From positions 524,180-588,179 of the forward strand of contig JAEPMJ010000004.1 of NCBI GenBank assembly GCA_017644005.1: 64,000 bases of DNA, given 5' to 3'. The translations under genes and the position numbers were made by a program. Origin of the DNA: Rhizobiaceae bacterium (GTDB lineage: Bacteria > Pseudomonadota > Alphaproteobacteria > Rhizobiales > Rhizobiaceae). How positions within the stretch are numbered: the first letter of the stretch is position 1; each line of letters opens with the position of its first letter. Below, piece by piece: positions 26,630 to 36,416 of this stretch. Under the pieces are notes generated by a model. It was not told the origin of the DNA and made no database searches. It saw only the letters and a program-made list of their open reading frames with translations.

Positions 26630-27704
26630 TACGTTTTTCTTCCGCGTCGGCATTGCTGGCTGCGGTCGCTACCACTTCGTTTGCGGAGATATCCGGGGCC
26701 AGCAGCTTTGCCACGGCCGAAGCCGTCAGTCCGCCCTCGCGGTTCGCACGGGTCTCGGGATCCTCGGCCGGGTCGGGACGCCATTGCGGTTCAGGCAGGA
26801 ACACCTGAGTCTGTTCCGTTTCGGTGTCCGCGGCATCCGCTTCCGGCACTTCGCCGGCAATAATGCTGAATGCTTTCGGTTGATTACATCCACAGGTTTT
26901 GGGCCGCTGGTAATCCGGGTCGCGATAGCGGAACGCGGTCGCAAGCTCCGTATAGGGCCTGCCGGTAACAGTTGAGACCATGGCGTCAGTCTCCTGATCC
27001 GGTACCGTGTGCGAATAAAGTTCGACCTCGGTTCCCGGACACATCGCCATGCAGGCTTTGGTGTCGTTGTCGAAATTCTGCGGCGAGGACGCATATGCGA
27101 TCGGGAAGAAATAACCGTCGCAGGTGCGCACGCACAACGTACGGTGGTTGCCGCGGCGATATCCCGTTCCAGATGAGGCGCTGCTTCGTGTGTTCGCTTT
27201 CCCGTCGGGTGCTTCCTGGCCGCCAGCGCTCTGGCCTCGCGTGCCGAAGAGCCGCGCAAAAAGTGTAGTCGGCTGACCGGACTTGTTGGCTTCCACGGTT
27301 GCGCCGCAACGCTTGCGCGCCATTTCGGATCGGATACGTGCCTGCTCTTTCGGTGCGTTGCCGCCGGCAAGCTGGTTCTTGGTTCGCTCCAACTGGAGCA
27401 GGTTGCGCTCCATCTTGGCAACTGTCGCACGGATTTCGCCGCAATGTGACTTGATGGAAGCAAGGAAAGACGAACAGCCATTGTTGGTCTGCCGGTTCCT
27501 TGCGCGCTCGAGCTGTTGTCTCTGGGAGATGACTGCCCGTTCATAACGGCGCAGCTTGGTACGGTCGCCGCCATGCGAGACCGATGCCAGACGTGCCTCA
27601 AGGTCGCGGCATTCGGCCGAATTTGCGGACGCTTGAAATGCGACGAGGGGTAGAATGAAGCCTACCGCTCCAATCAGTCTGATGAATTTCGCAAACCGCT
27701 GCAT
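26547..27704 (-). CDS. Exported DUF2865 domain protein
   Basis: A 385-residue exported protein (signal peptide ending near QASA) with a coiled-coil, Gln/Arg-rich N-terminal half and a C-terminal DUF2865 domain. The latter has the typical [19 protein letters not shown], the pair of Cys in [17 protein letters not shown] and [11 protein letters not shown]. The cysteine-rich part suggests a disulfide-bonded periplasmic domain. The gene family is mostly limited to Hyphomicrobiales and has no known function. Its 3' end runs 83 bp into the convergent gltX. Confidence 0.88.
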   Translation of the reverse strand: MQRFAKFIRLIGAVGFILPLVAFQASANSAECRDLEARLASVSHGGDRTKLRRYERAVISQRQQLERARNRQTNNGCSSFLASIKSHCGEIRATVAKMERNLLQLERTKNQLAGGNAPKEQARIRSEMARKRCGATVEANKSGQPTTLFARLFGTRGQSAGGQEAPDGKANTRSSASSGTGYRRGNHRTLCVRTCDGYFFPIAYASSPQNFDNDTKACMAMCPGTEVELYSHTVPDQETDAMVSTVTGRPYTELATAFRYRDPDYQRPKTCGCNQPKAFSIIAGEVPEADAADTETEQTQVFLPEPQWRPDPAEDPETRANREGGLTASAVAKLLAPDISANEVVATAASNADAEEKRIRVVGPAFLPDPEAAIDLRAPGRTELR

Positions 27705-27782
27705 ACCGCCCGTCGCTCATGGTCGAATCACGCCCGAGAGCGCATGACCGCAACCTCTGAGTATCGCAGGCGGGTTAACCTT

Positions 27783-30101
27783 TCATTGACCCTGAAGCGC
27801 GGCAGCGCGCTGGGCGGCTTCCACGACGGCGAGCGCAGTCATGTTGACGACGCCGCGCGAGGTGACCGACGGCGTCAGTATATGTGCCGGCAGGCGCGTT
27901 CCAAGCAGGATGGGTCCGACGTGAAGCGCGTCAGTCATCGTCTTGATCGTGGTCAGCGTGATGTTGGCGGCGTCGAGGTTCGGAAAAACCAGCAGATTGG
28001 CTTCACCATCAAGGGCGGAATGCGGGTAGACGCGGTTGCGCAACTCTACGGAAAGAGCAGAATCGCCATGCATCTCGCCGTCTGCCTGCAGGTGCGGGGC
28101 CAATTCGTGGATGAGTTCCGCGGCGTGGCGCATTTTCAGCGCTGATGCGGAATCGCGGGAGCCGAAATTGGAATGTGACAGCAAGGCCGCCTTCGGTTCC
28201 AGACCGAAGCGCCGGATCTCTTCGGCGGCCAGGATGGTCATCTCGGCGATTTCCTCGGCCGTCGGGTCGACTGTCACGTAGGTGTCGGTCAGGAACGTCG
28301 CGCCCCGATCCGAGATCAGCATCGAAAGGGCGGACAGATCGGTTGCGTCGCTGCGCCGGCCGACGATCACGTCAACATTGCGCAGATGGCGTTCGAAGCG
28401 GCCCTCCAGCCCGCATATCATCGCGTCCGCTTCCCCGCGCACGAGGGCAAGCGCGGCAATAACCGTGCTGTTGGTGCGCACCAGCGTGCGGGCAGCTTCC
28501 GGGGTGATGCCGCGGCGGCCTGTCAGGTCAACGAGCAGGTCGACATAATCGCGGTAGCGCGGATCGTCTTCGGGATTGACGAGCTCGAAATCGGCGCCGG
28601 CCCGGATCTTGAGTCCGTAACGCTTCAGCCGTGTTTCCACGACATTGGGACGACCAATGAGGATCGGATTTGCGATGCCTTCCTCGATCACCACCTGGGC
28701 CGCGCGCAGCACGCGCTCGTCCTCGCCATCGGCATAGACGACGCGTTTTCCGCCGGCCTGCCGGGCAGCGGAGAAGACCGGTTTCATAACAAGGCCGGAA
28801 CGGAAGACGAAACGCGTCAGCCGGTCGATATAGGCGTCCATGTCGGCGATCGGACGCGCGGCAACACCGGTTTCGCAGGCAGCCTTCGCCACTGCCGGTG
28901 CGATACGCAGGATGAGGCGGGGATCGAATGGCGACGGGATCAGGAAGTCGGGGCCGAAGATCGGTGTTTCACCGGGATAAGCGCGTGCGGCGACATCGGA
29001 TGGCTCCTCGCGTGCGAGCGACGCGATCGCGTGCACCGCCGCCATCTTCATCTCTTCGTTGATCGCCGAGGCACCAACATCCAGCGCACCGCGAAAGATG
29101 TAAGGAAAACACAATACGTTGTTGACCTGATTGGGAAAATCCGACCTGCCAGTGCAGATCATCGCATCCGGTCGAGCATCCCGCGCAACGGCAGGCATGA
29201 TTTCCGGCGTTGGGTTGGCGAGCGCCAGCACAAGCGGCTTTTCCCCCATTTCCTTCAGCAACTCGGGCTTTAGAACGCCTGCGGCGGAAAGACCCAGAAA
29301 CACGTCCGCGCCGCCGATCACGTCGGCAAGCGAACGGGCTTTCGTATCTTTGAGGTATGGCTCTTTCCACCGGTCCATTTCTTCCTTGCGGCCGCGCCAT
29401 ACCACGCCATGACGGTCGGTGAGCCAGATGTTGTCTGGCTTCGCGCCCAGCGACACGAGAAGGTTGACGCAGGCGAGGGCGGCCGCGCCTGCGCCCGATG
29501 TCACGATCTTCACCGCGCCGATATCCTTGCCGGCGAGCTCCAATGCATTGATCACGCAGGCCGCGACTATGATCGCGGTTCCGTGCTGGTCGTCATGGAA
29601 TACCGGAATCGCCATCCGCGCCTTGAGCTGTTCCTCGACCTCGAAACACTCCGGCGCCTTGATGTCCTCCAGATTGATGCCGCCGAAGGTCGGCTCGAGC
29701 GCGGCAACGGTTTCGACCATGCCCTCCACAGTCGGTGCATCGATTTCGATGTCGAACACGTCGATACCGGAGAACTTTTTGAACAGCACCGCCTTGCCTT
29801 CCATCACCGGCTTGGAGGCGAGGGGACCGATGTTGCCAAGACCGAGAACAGCGGAGCCGTTGGAGATCACAGCGACGAGGTTGCCGCGCGCGGTGTAATC
29901 TGCGGCCGCCTGTGGATCGGCTTCAATGGCCAGACAGGGCGCCGCGACGCCGGGCGAATAAGCGAGCGCGAGGTCACGCTGGTTTCCAAGCGGCTTCGTT
30001 GCGTGGATTGCCAGTTTGCCGGGCACGGGGTGGCGATGAAAAAAGAGCGCGGCTTCATCCAGGTCGGAGCTGTGCTGGGGTGTCTTGTTCTTCGCGCTCA
30101 T
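27783..30101 (-). CDS. maeB: NADP-dependent malic enzyme with phosphotransacetylase domain
   Basis: Oxidative decarboxylation of malate to pyruvate. The 772-residue protein is the long rhizobial form: malic N-terminal domain (about 20-160; [13 protein letters not shown]), NAD(P)-binding domain (about 165-420; [16 protein letters not shown]) and a C-terminal phosphate acetyltransferase-like domain (about 430-760) that in Sinorhizobium enzymes regulates oligomerisation but is not catalytic. Start ATG 30101 follows GAGAGG; a longer frame upstream overlaps the preceding SDR gene and is unlikely. NAD versus NADP preference (Dme or Tme) cannot be settled by eye. Confidence 0.93.
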   Translation of the reverse strand: MSAKNKTPQHSSDLDEAALFFHRHPVPGKLAIHATKPLGNQRDLALAYSPGVAAPCLAIEADPQAAADYTARGNLVAVISNGSAVLGLGNIGPLASKPVMEGKAVLFKKFSGIDVFDIEIDAPTVEGMVETVAALEPTFGGINLEDIKAPECFEVEEQLKARMAIPVFHDDQHGTAIIVAACVINALELAGKDIGAVKIVTSGAGAAALACVNLLVSLGAKPDNIWLTDRHGVVWRGRKEEMDRWKEPYLKDTKARSLADVIGGADVFLGLSAAGVLKPELLKEMGEKPLVLALANPTPEIMPAVARDARPDAMICTGRSDFPNQVNNVLCFPYIFRGALDVGASAINEEMKMAAVHAIASLAREEPSDVAARAYPGETPIFGPDFLIPSPFDPRLILRIAPAVAKAACETGVAARPIADMDAYIDRLTRFVFRSGLVMKPVFSAARQAGGKRVVYADGEDERVLRAAQVVIEEGIANPILIGRPNVVETRLKRYGLKIRAGADFELVNPEDDPRYRDYVDLLVDLTGRRGITPEAARTLVRTNSTVIAALALVRGEADAMICGLEGRFERHLRNVDVIVGRRSDATDLSALSMLISDRGATFLTDTYVTVDPTAEEIAEMTILAAEEIRRFGLEPKAALLSHSNFGSRDSASALKMRHAAELIHELAPHLQADGEMHGDSALSVELRNRVYPHSALDGEANLLVFPNLDAANITLTTIKTMTDALHVGPILLGTRLPAHILTPSVTSRGVVNMTALAVVEAAQRAAALQGQ

Positions 30102-30117
30102 GCCATGCCTCTCGATG

Positions 30118-30897
30118 TCAGAATGCTGCCTGGAACAGACCGCCATCCAGCCTCAGATTCTGTCCGGTGATATAACCCGCATGGGCGGAACACAGAAATG
30201 CGCACGCCTGGCCGAATTCTTCAGCCGTACCGAAGCGCTTTGCGGGAATTTCGGAAATTTGTTGCTTTCTGCGTTCCTCGACCGTCACGCCGGCCTTCCT
30301 GGCGCTGTGCTCGATGGTGGCGCGGATTCGATCGGTGTCGAACTTGCCGGGCAGGATGCTGTTGATCGTCACGTTGCGGTGCGCGACCGGCCGAGCAACG
30401 CCGGCCAGAAACGCTGTCAGACCGGCGCGCGCGCCAGATGAGAGGTCGAGGCCGGTGATCGGCATATAAACCGACAGCGAGGTGATGTTGACGATGCGCC
30501 CGAAACCACGCTCAGCCATACCGTCGATTACCGCCTGGATCAGCTCGATCGGCGTCACCATGTTATTGACAACGCCGTCGATCATCGACTGACGGCTGAG
30601 GTCACGAAAGTCACGCAAAGGCGGTCCTGCATTGTTGTTCACCAGGATGTCGGGCTGCGGCGCTGCTTCCAGCAGGGCACGCTGGCCCTCCACAGTTCCC
30701 ACATCGGCGGCCACTTCGGTGACGCCGACGCCAAACCGGTCGCGAATTTCGGCCGCCGTTTCTGCGAGTTTGGCTGCATCGCGCCCGTTGATCACAAGAT
30801 CGCAACCTGCCTCGGCCAGCGCCAGCGCGCAGCCGCGCCCAAGTCCGCGGCTGGAAGCGCAGACGATCGCCTTCCGGCCCTTGATGCCGTAATCCAA
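30118..30897 (-). CDS. SDR-family oxidoreductase with non-canonical catalytic residues
   Basis: A 259-residue Rossmann-fold protein: the cofactor loop CASSRGLGRGCALALA, the NNAG motif in LVNNNAGPP and the late INSILPGKFDTDR are all SDR features. Where the YxxxK pair should stand the sequence is LDLSSGARAGL, so Tyr becomes Ser and Lys becomes Arg; this is seen in a subgroup of SDRs whose reaction is poorly known. Start is TTG (30897), backed by a strong GGGAGGAAAT ribosome site. It is 16 bp upstream of the malic enzyme gene in the same operon. Confidence 0.87.
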   Translation of the reverse strand: MDYGIKGRKAIVCASSRGLGRGCALALAEAGCDLVINGRDAAKLAETAAEIRDRFGVGVTEVAADVGTVEGQRALLEAAPQPDILVNNNAGPPLRDFRDLSRQSMIDGVVNNMVTPIELIQAVIDGMAERGFGRIVNITSLSVYMPITGLDLSSGARAGLTAFLAGVARPVAHRNVTINSILPGKFDTDRIRATIEHSARKAGVTVEERRKQQISEIPAKRFGTAEEFGQACAFLCSAHAGYITGQNLRLDGGLFQAAF

Positions 30898-31020
30898 TGG
30901 ATTTCCTCCCTAGTGCCCGATTGCTCTAGCGCGCCAGCGTTCGCGATGACAACAGCCGTCATAAGCCTGTTGCATGAATCGACGCATAGAGGCGCCGACC
31001 GTCAGCAACGGGGGCGCAAT

Positions 31021-31848
31021 ATGTGCGCAGACAAGCCGCGCCGCTTCAGAACTTTGTTCATTTCCGACGTGCACCTCGGCTCGAAGCCGGCAAAAGCAGA
31101 CTACCTCATAGATTTTCTGCGTCACAATGAAGCCGGTACGATCTACCTGGTCGGCGACATCGTTGACGGCTGGCGCCTGAAGCGCTCGTGGCATTGGCCG
31201 CAGAAGCACAATGACGTGGTCCAGAAGCTGCTTCGGCAGGCACGCAAGGGTACGACGATCAACTACGTCGCCGGCAATCACGACGAGTTTCTGCGCGGTT
31301 TCCAGGGCGTCCATTTTGGCGGCGTGGTGGTGATGGACCGGACCGTGCATGAGGCGGCGGACGGCAAGCGTTACCTAGTCATCCATGGCGATCAGTTCGA
31401 TTCGATCGTGCATTCGGTACGCTGGCTCGCCTATCTGGGCGACTTCGCCTATGACGCATCGATCCTCGTCAATCGCATAGTAGCGAGGGCCAGGCGCATG
31501 CTGGGTATGCCCTACTGGTCGTTTTCTTCCTGGGCAAAGGTGCGGGTGAAGAAGGCAGTCAATTTCATCAGCGCTTTCCAGCACCTCGTTGCCGACGAGG
31601 CGCGGCGCAGCGAAGTCGACGGTGTCATCTGCGGTCATATCCACCATGCCACAATCGAGACGATAGATGGCATCCGCTACATCAACACCGGCGACTGGGT
31701 CGAAAGCTGTACCGCGGTTGCAGAGCATGACGACGGTACGATGGAGATCCTTCACTGGCGAGGCATTGCCGGTATCGAACAGGCCGCTGTAGCAGAAAGC
31801 CGGATGGTGCCGGTGAGTGCGACAATCGAAGAGTATGAGGCGGCATGA
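31021..31848 (+). CDS. LpxH-like metallophosphoesterase (UDP-2,3-diacylglucosamine diphosphatase family)
   Basis: A 275-residue calcineurin-like phosphoesterase with all metal motifs: FISDVHLG, VGDIVDG, GNHDEF, IHGDQFD and GHIHH. This set fits the branch commonly labelled UDP-2,3-diacylglucosamine diphosphatase, a lipid A pathway step. Many Alphaproteobacteria use the unrelated LpxI for that step, so a different pyrophosphate substrate is possible. The ATG at 31021 follows a GGGGG sequence and agrees with the domain start; an upstream frame to 30913 is unlikely. Divergent from the SDR gene. Confidence 0.82.
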   Translation: MCADKPRRFRTLFISDVHLGSKPAKADYLIDFLRHNEAGTIYLVGDIVDGWRLKRSWHWPQKHNDVVQKLLRQARKGTTINYVAGNHDEFLRGFQGVHFGGVVVMDRTVHEAADGKRYLVIHGDQFDSIVHSVRWLAYLGDFAYDASILVNRIVARARRMLGMPYWSFSSWAKVRVKKAVNFISAFQHLVADEARRSEVDGVICGHIHHATIETIDGIRYINTGDWVESCTAVAEHDDGTMEILHWRGIAGIEQAAVAESRMVPVSATIEEYEAA

Positions 31849-31869
31849 ACCGGTGTGCGTGTGTTTGGA

Positions 31870-32853
31870 TCAGCCCCAGAGGCTCCGGCGTGGCGGCGAG
31901 ACGAGCGAGCCTGAATACGCCAGTCCGGGCGAGCGATCTCGAGCCAGCAGCAAGGGACCGTCGAGATCGACATAATCCGCTTCCTGGGCGAGCAGCACGG
32001 CCGGCGCCATGGCAAGCGACGTGCCCACCATGCATCCGACCATTACGCTGAATCCCATTTCATGAGCGCGATCGCGTAGTTCCAGCGCTGCTGTCAGTCC
32101 GCCGGACTTGTCCAGTTTGATGTTCACGGCGTCGTAGAGGCCGGCAAGTCGCTCGAGATCGTCCGCGGTATGAACGCTTTCATCGGCGCATATGGGTACC
32201 GGATGTGGGATGTTGCGCAACAGCTCGTCGTTGCCCGCGGGCAGCGGCTGTTCGACGAGGTCGACGTGATATTCGGCCGCCACCAGAAGATTGTCGTGGA
32301 TGGTTGCCTCGGTCCATGCTTCGTTTGCGTCGAGGATGATCCTGCTGTGCGGAGCGGACCCGGCAACGGCTCTGATACGTGCGATGTCGTCTTCGGCGCC
32401 CACCTTGACCTTGAGAAGCGGCCGGTCCGCATGCGCGCGCGCCTGTACCGCCATGGCGTCCGGATCGCCGAGTGAAATGGTATAGGCAGTGGTCACGGGG
32501 CGCGGTGGCATCTTGCAGGCTTCGCGGTGTGCCGGGCGGCCTGTGCGTTTGGCTTCGAGGTCCCACAATGCACAGTCGATCGCGTTGCGCGCGGCGCCGG
32601 GCGGCATAGCGCTCAACAGTTCAGCGCGACCAATGGAATTTGCGATGTCGCCGCGCATATCAGAAATCCGGTCGGCGACACTTTCAGGCGTCTCGCCGTA
32701 GCGCGGATATGGAACACATTCGCCGCGTCCGCTCGCGCCGGCGTCGCGAATCGTGCAGCACACAATTTCGGCGCTGGTTTTAGCGCCGCGCGAGATCGTA
32801 AAACTTCCCCGGATCGGAAAACTTTCGACATCGACAGACAGATCTCGTGCCAT
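31870..32853 (-). CDS. Enolase-superfamily dipeptide epimerase / N-acyl-amino-acid racemase-like (DgcA-like)
   Basis: A 327-residue muconate-lactonizing-type enolase superfamily enzyme. Active-site residues in order are the KxK in LLKVKVG, metal ligands in ILDANEAW, LVEQPLP and CADES, and the late base in NIKLDKSGG. This fits L-Ala-D/L-Glu epimerase, used in murein peptide recycling, and also the related N-acetyl-D-Glu racemase DgcA of D-glutamate breakdown. No dgcN neighbour or murein peptide genes are present, so I cannot choose. Divergent from mlaE with 56 bp between the starts. Confidence 0.82.
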   Translation of the reverse strand: MARDLSVDVESFPIRGSFTISRGAKTSAEIVCCTIRDAGASGRGECVPYPRYGETPESVADRISDMRGDIANSIGRAELLSAMPPGAARNAIDCALWDLEAKRTGRPAHREACKMPPRPVTTAYTISLGDPDAMAVQARAHADRPLLKVKVGAEDDIARIRAVAGSAPHSRIILDANEAWTEATIHDNLLVAAEYHVDLVEQPLPAGNDELLRNIPHPVPICADESVHTADDLERLAGLYDAVNIKLDKSGGLTAALELRDRAHEMGFSVMVGCMVGTSLAMAPAVLLAQEADYVDLDGPLLLARDRSPGLAYSGSLVSPPRRSLWG

Positions 32854-32909
32854 CAGTGTGCCCTGTAATTCGTTTTCAACTGTTCGCGCTTGCTCTAAGA
32901 GAACAGCCC

Positions 32910-34088
32910 ATGTTCACCAACGGACAAAACGGCGCAAGTACGGCGTTGCCCGATCCTAGCCCGCCCACCCTGGATATCAGCAGGGCCGGAAGCGCCATCG
33001 ATGTGCGCTTTTCAGGCGCATGGACTACGGCCACTGTCGGGACCGTCGATGACGACGTACGTGCGCTTGAGAGCGATACGGCCAGTAGAATGCGGCTCGA
33101 TCTGTCGGGGATCGAACGGATCGATACCGCTGGCGCGTGGCTGGTTCACCGGCTCACAAATGTATGGTCGGGTCGCGGCGAAGTTGAGTTGGATGGCGTC
33201 GGCGAGGATGCCAGTGTGCTTTTGCAGGCAATCGACGATGCGTCTGCGCGCGACCAGTCGACGGATGACAAGCCTGCTGGCAAGTGGTCGCCGCTGGACC
33301 TTGCCGAGAATGTTGGACGCGCGGTCTATGGGCTGCGCGACGATATGTTTGCGAGCCTGAATATTCTTGGCGCCACCATTCGCGGGGCGCAAATGAAGCT
33401 CGGCCGCAGGCATGCGGTCAACCCGGCAGCGGTTGCAACCCACATCGACCGTATGGGCATCCGTGCCGTGCCGGTGATCATTCTGATGTCGTTCATCGTG
33501 GGGGCAATCATCGCGCAGCAGGGCGCATTTCAGTTGCGCTTCTTCGGTGCCGAGATATTCGTGGTCGACCTTGTCGGCATTCTGGTTCTGCGCGAACTCG
33601 GTGTGCTGATGACGGCGATCATGATCGCCGGCCGCTCGGGCAGTGCGATTACCGCCGAAATCGGTTCGATGAAGATGCGCGAGGAGGTCGACGCGCTGAC
33701 GGTGATCGGGCTCAATCCAATCGGCGTGCTGGTTTTTCCCAGGCTGGTGGCGCTGATCGTCGCCATACCCTGTCTGACAATTATCGCCAATTTCGCCGCA
33801 CTCGCAGGCGCCATGGTGATCGCGCAATATTACTCCGGGATCACGCCATATGCGTTTATCGACCGGCTGCAGTCGGGCATCGACCTGACGACCGTGTTTG
33901 CCGGTCTGATCAAGGCTCCGTTCATGGCGCTGATCATTGGCATCATCGCGTCGGTGGAAGGCATGAAGGTGGAAGGCAGCGCCGAGTCGCTGGGGCGCCA
34001 TGTCACCGCCTCCGTCGTCAAAGCCATATTTGTCGTGATCGTCGTCGACGGCTTTTTTGCCATCTTCTACGCCGCGATCGACTTCTGA
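32910..34088 (+). CDS. mlaE: MlaE-family lipid transport permease with N-terminal STAS domain
   Basis: Inner-membrane permease of the Mla system that moves phospholipids between outer and inner membranes. The 392-residue protein has an N-terminal STAS-like part (about 10-115; LDLSGIERIDTAGAWLVHRL) and the permease domain (about 145-390) with five or six helices and the EIGSMKMREEVDALTVIG coupling loop. The fused STAS part takes the place of the separate MlaB found in enterics. It is the first gene of mlaE-mlaF-mlaD-lipoprotein; start ATG 32910 follows AAGAGAAC. Confidence 0.93.
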   Translation: MFTNGQNGASTALPDPSPPTLDISRAGSAIDVRFSGAWTTATVGTVDDDVRALESDTASRMRLDLSGIERIDTAGAWLVHRLTNVWSGRGEVELDGVGEDASVLLQAIDDASARDQSTDDKPAGKWSPLDLAENVGRAVYGLRDDMFASLNILGATIRGAQMKLGRRHAVNPAAVATHIDRMGIRAVPVIILMSFIVGAIIAQQGAFQLRFFGAEIFVVDLVGILVLRELGVLMTAIMIAGRSGSAITAEIGSMKMREEVDALTVIGLNPIGVLVFPRLVALIVAIPCLTIIANFAALAGAMVIAQYYSGITPYAFIDRLQSGIDLTTVFAGLIKAPFMALIIGIIASVEGMKVEGSAESLGRHVTASVVKAIFVVIVVDGFFAIFYAAIDF

Positions 34089-34099
34089 CCGGCCAAAGC

Positions 34100-34927
34100 A
34101 TGACGACGAACTCTACAGTCCAGGCAAGCTCAAACGGTATCGGCATCCAGCGAAACGATGTGCTGATCTCGGCCAGAGACGTGACCGTTGGTTTCGGCAG
34201 CAAGCTGGTGCTTGAGAACCTGTCGCTCGACGTTTACCGCGGTGAGATCCTCGGTTTCGTGGGTGCTTCCGGTGCCGGCAAATCCGTTCTGTTGCGGACC
34301 GTGCTTGGTCTCGTAAAAAAACAGTCCGGCAGGATCGAAATCTTCGGCGTCGACGTTGACGAAGCTTCGGAAGATGCCCGTCTTGCGATGGACATGCGCA
34401 TGGGGGTGCTGTTCCAGCATGGTGCGCTGTTTTCCTCGCTGAGCGTACTGGAGAACATTCAGGTGCCGATGCGGGAATATCTGGATCTCCCACGTAAGCT
34501 CATGGACGAGCTCGCGATGCTGAAGATCGAGTTGGTCGGGCTGCCACGCGAAGCCGCGCACAAGATGCCCTACCAGCTTTCGGGCGGCATGATTAAGCGC
34601 GCCGCCCTTGCGCGTGCGCTGGCACTCGACCCTGATGTCGTATTCCTCGATGAGCCGACGTCCGGCCTCGACCCCATAGGCGCAGCCGAATTCGACGAGT
34701 TGGTCGGGAAACTGCGAGATACGATGGGGTTGACCGTCTACATGGTCACGCATGATCTCGACAGCCTGTTCTCGGTATGCGACCGAATCGCGGTACTTGG
34801 GCAGAAGCGGGTTCTGGTTGCGGGAACAATCGACGACATGCTCGCCAATGACGATCCCTGGGTGCGGTCATATTTTCGCGGCAAGCGTGCGCGACAGATC
34901 GATAAGACGGCACAGAAACGAGGCTAA
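34100..34927 (+). CDS. mlaF: MlaF-family ABC transporter ATPase
   Basis: A 275-residue ATPase that powers the MlaE permease: Walker A GASGAGKS, Q-loop VLFQHGALF, signature LSGGMIKR, Walker B VVFLDEPTSGLDP and the His switch VTHDLDS. The LFQHGALFSSL segment and the GLDPIGAAEFD motif are characteristic of the Mla/Ttg2A branch. The ATG is 11 bp after the mlaE stop and mlaD follows 11 bp later, a tight operon. Confidence 0.95.
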   Translation: MTTNSTVQASSNGIGIQRNDVLISARDVTVGFGSKLVLENLSLDVYRGEILGFVGASGAGKSVLLRTVLGLVKKQSGRIEIFGVDVDEASEDARLAMDMRMGVLFQHGALFSSLSVLENIQVPMREYLDLPRKLMDELAMLKIELVGLPREAAHKMPYQLSGGMIKRAALARALALDPDVVFLDEPTSGLDPIGAAEFDELVGKLRDTMGLTVYMVTHDLDSLFSVCDRIAVLGQKRVLVAGTIDDMLANDDPWVRSYFRGKRARQIDKTAQKRG

Positions 34928-34938
34928 GGGCAAGCTGC

Positions 34939-36312
34939 ATGGAAACCCGTGCCAACTATATCGCGGTCGGCTTCTTCACTTTCGTGGCCATACTAGCAGC
35001 GTTCGGCTTTGTTTACTGGACAGCCGGTGGCATCGAGCGTGGTGAAACCGTGCAGCTTCGGGTGCGTATTCCCGGGTCGGCGTCGGGTCTCGGGCGCGGC
35101 AGCGCAATTCTCTTCAACGGTGTCAAGGTAGGCGACGTGCGCCGCGTCTATATCGATATCAACAATCCCGCCGTGGCGATCGCCGATGCCGAAGTCGACC
35201 GACTGACACCGATCACCCGTTCTACCAAAGCCGATATCGGACTGGCGGGTTTGACCGGGCAGGCCAATATCGAACTCGCCGGGGGCAGGGTCGACGAGCC
35301 CAATATCCTGCAGGAAGCGGAAGACAAGGGCGAAATAGCCCAGATTACGGCTGACCCCTCAGCCGTTACCAATCTACTTCAGTCGGCGCAGTCGATTCTG
35401 GAGCGTGCCGATAGTGTTGTCGGGCAGCTTGAGGAGTTTGTCGGCGAAGCCCGCGAGCCGCTGATCGAGACCGTCGAGAATGTGCGTGATTTCAGCGATG
35501 CGCTTGCCGCGAATTCCGAGGGCGTCGAAGCGTTTCTGGCAAATGTCGGCAAACTGTCCGACACGATCGGGGGCGTGTCCGACCAGCTGTCGAACACGCT
35601 TGCTGCCGCCGAGGAGCTGATTGACGCCGTCGATCGCGACCGGGTGGCCTCTATTGTAGAAAATGTCGATGAATCGACGAAGACTATCCGTCAGGCCACC
35701 GGCGAGATAGACAAGGTGGTCAGGGGGGTCGAACAGGCGGTGACCTCCATCGAAGGATTCGCTTCGGAGGCCGCCGGGATGATCGACAAGGCCAACAAAG
35801 TTCTCGATGGTGTCGATCCTGCAACAGTCCGGACTGCGCTCACCAATTTCGAGCAAGCCAGCACCACCGTGAACAACGCTGCCAACGACGTGGCCAAGGT
35901 GACTGAACGCATTGGGGCCAGGGCCGAAGATGTCGATCAGTTCATCACGGATGCGCAGGAGTTGGCGAGCCGTCTCAATCAGGCATCGGCCCGCGTCGAT
36001 GGTGTGCTGCAGAAGATCGATACGCTGCTGGGATCGGACGAAACCGGCACTTTGGTGGCCGACGCGAGCGCTACATTGAAGTCGTTCCGCGAGGTTGCCG
36101 ACACGCTGAACTCGCGCATCGGTACGATTACCGACGGGCTTGCGCGTTTCTCGGGCCAGGGTTTGCGCGATGTCGAGGCGCTGATTCAGGACGGACGCCG
36201 GGCGATACAACGGATCGAAAGTTCTATCAGCGAACTCAGCCGCAATCCGCAGCGCATCATTTCCGGCGGCGACGGCACCGTTCGGCAGTTTGACGGTCGC
36301 GCACGGCGTTGA
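34939..36312 (+). CDS. mlaD: MlaD-family MCE-domain lipid-binding protein
   Basis: A 457-residue membrane-anchored periplasmic protein: one N-terminal transmembrane helix (VGFFTFVAILAAFGFVYW), a single MCE domain (about 38-120, including VLFNGVKVGDV-like ILFNGVKVGDVRR) and a long helical tail to residue 450. The tail, much longer than in E. coli MlaD (183 residues), is rich in heptad patterns and may form a tube or reach towards the outer membrane, as in MCE proteins with long C-terminal helices. It is followed by a lipoprotein gene. Confidence 0.92.
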   Translation: METRANYIAVGFFTFVAILAAFGFVYWTAGGIERGETVQLRVRIPGSASGLGRGSAILFNGVKVGDVRRVYIDINNPAVAIADAEVDRLTPITRSTKADIGLAGLTGQANIELAGGRVDEPNILQEAEDKGEIAQITADPSAVTNLLQSAQSILERADSVVGQLEEFVGEAREPLIETVENVRDFSDALAANSEGVEAFLANVGKLSDTIGGVSDQLSNTLAAAEELIDAVDRDRVASIVENVDESTKTIRQATGEIDKVVRGVEQAVTSIEGFASEAAGMIDKANKVLDGVDPATVRTALTNFEQASTTVNNAANDVAKVTERIGARAEDVDQFITDAQELASRLNQASARVDGVLQKIDTLLGSDETGTLVADASATLKSFREVADTLNSRIGTITDGLARFSGQGLRDVEALIQDGRRAIQRIESSISELSRNPQRIISGGDGTVRQFDGRARR

Positions 36313-36416
36313 CTTTGGCGGCGTCCGGCACCAAGAAACATAGGCAAGTCAAGTAATTCCGGCGATTTGCCGGATTGCGCCAGAAGTTTGCGCGATTGGC
36401 AGGGGCGAGGATACCA

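Noticed and set aside
30913..31020. A 36-residue N-terminal extension of the LpxH-like phosphoesterase
   Set aside because: The domain starts at residue RFRTLFISDVHLG just after the ATG at 31021, which has its own ribosome site. The extension has no conserved character.
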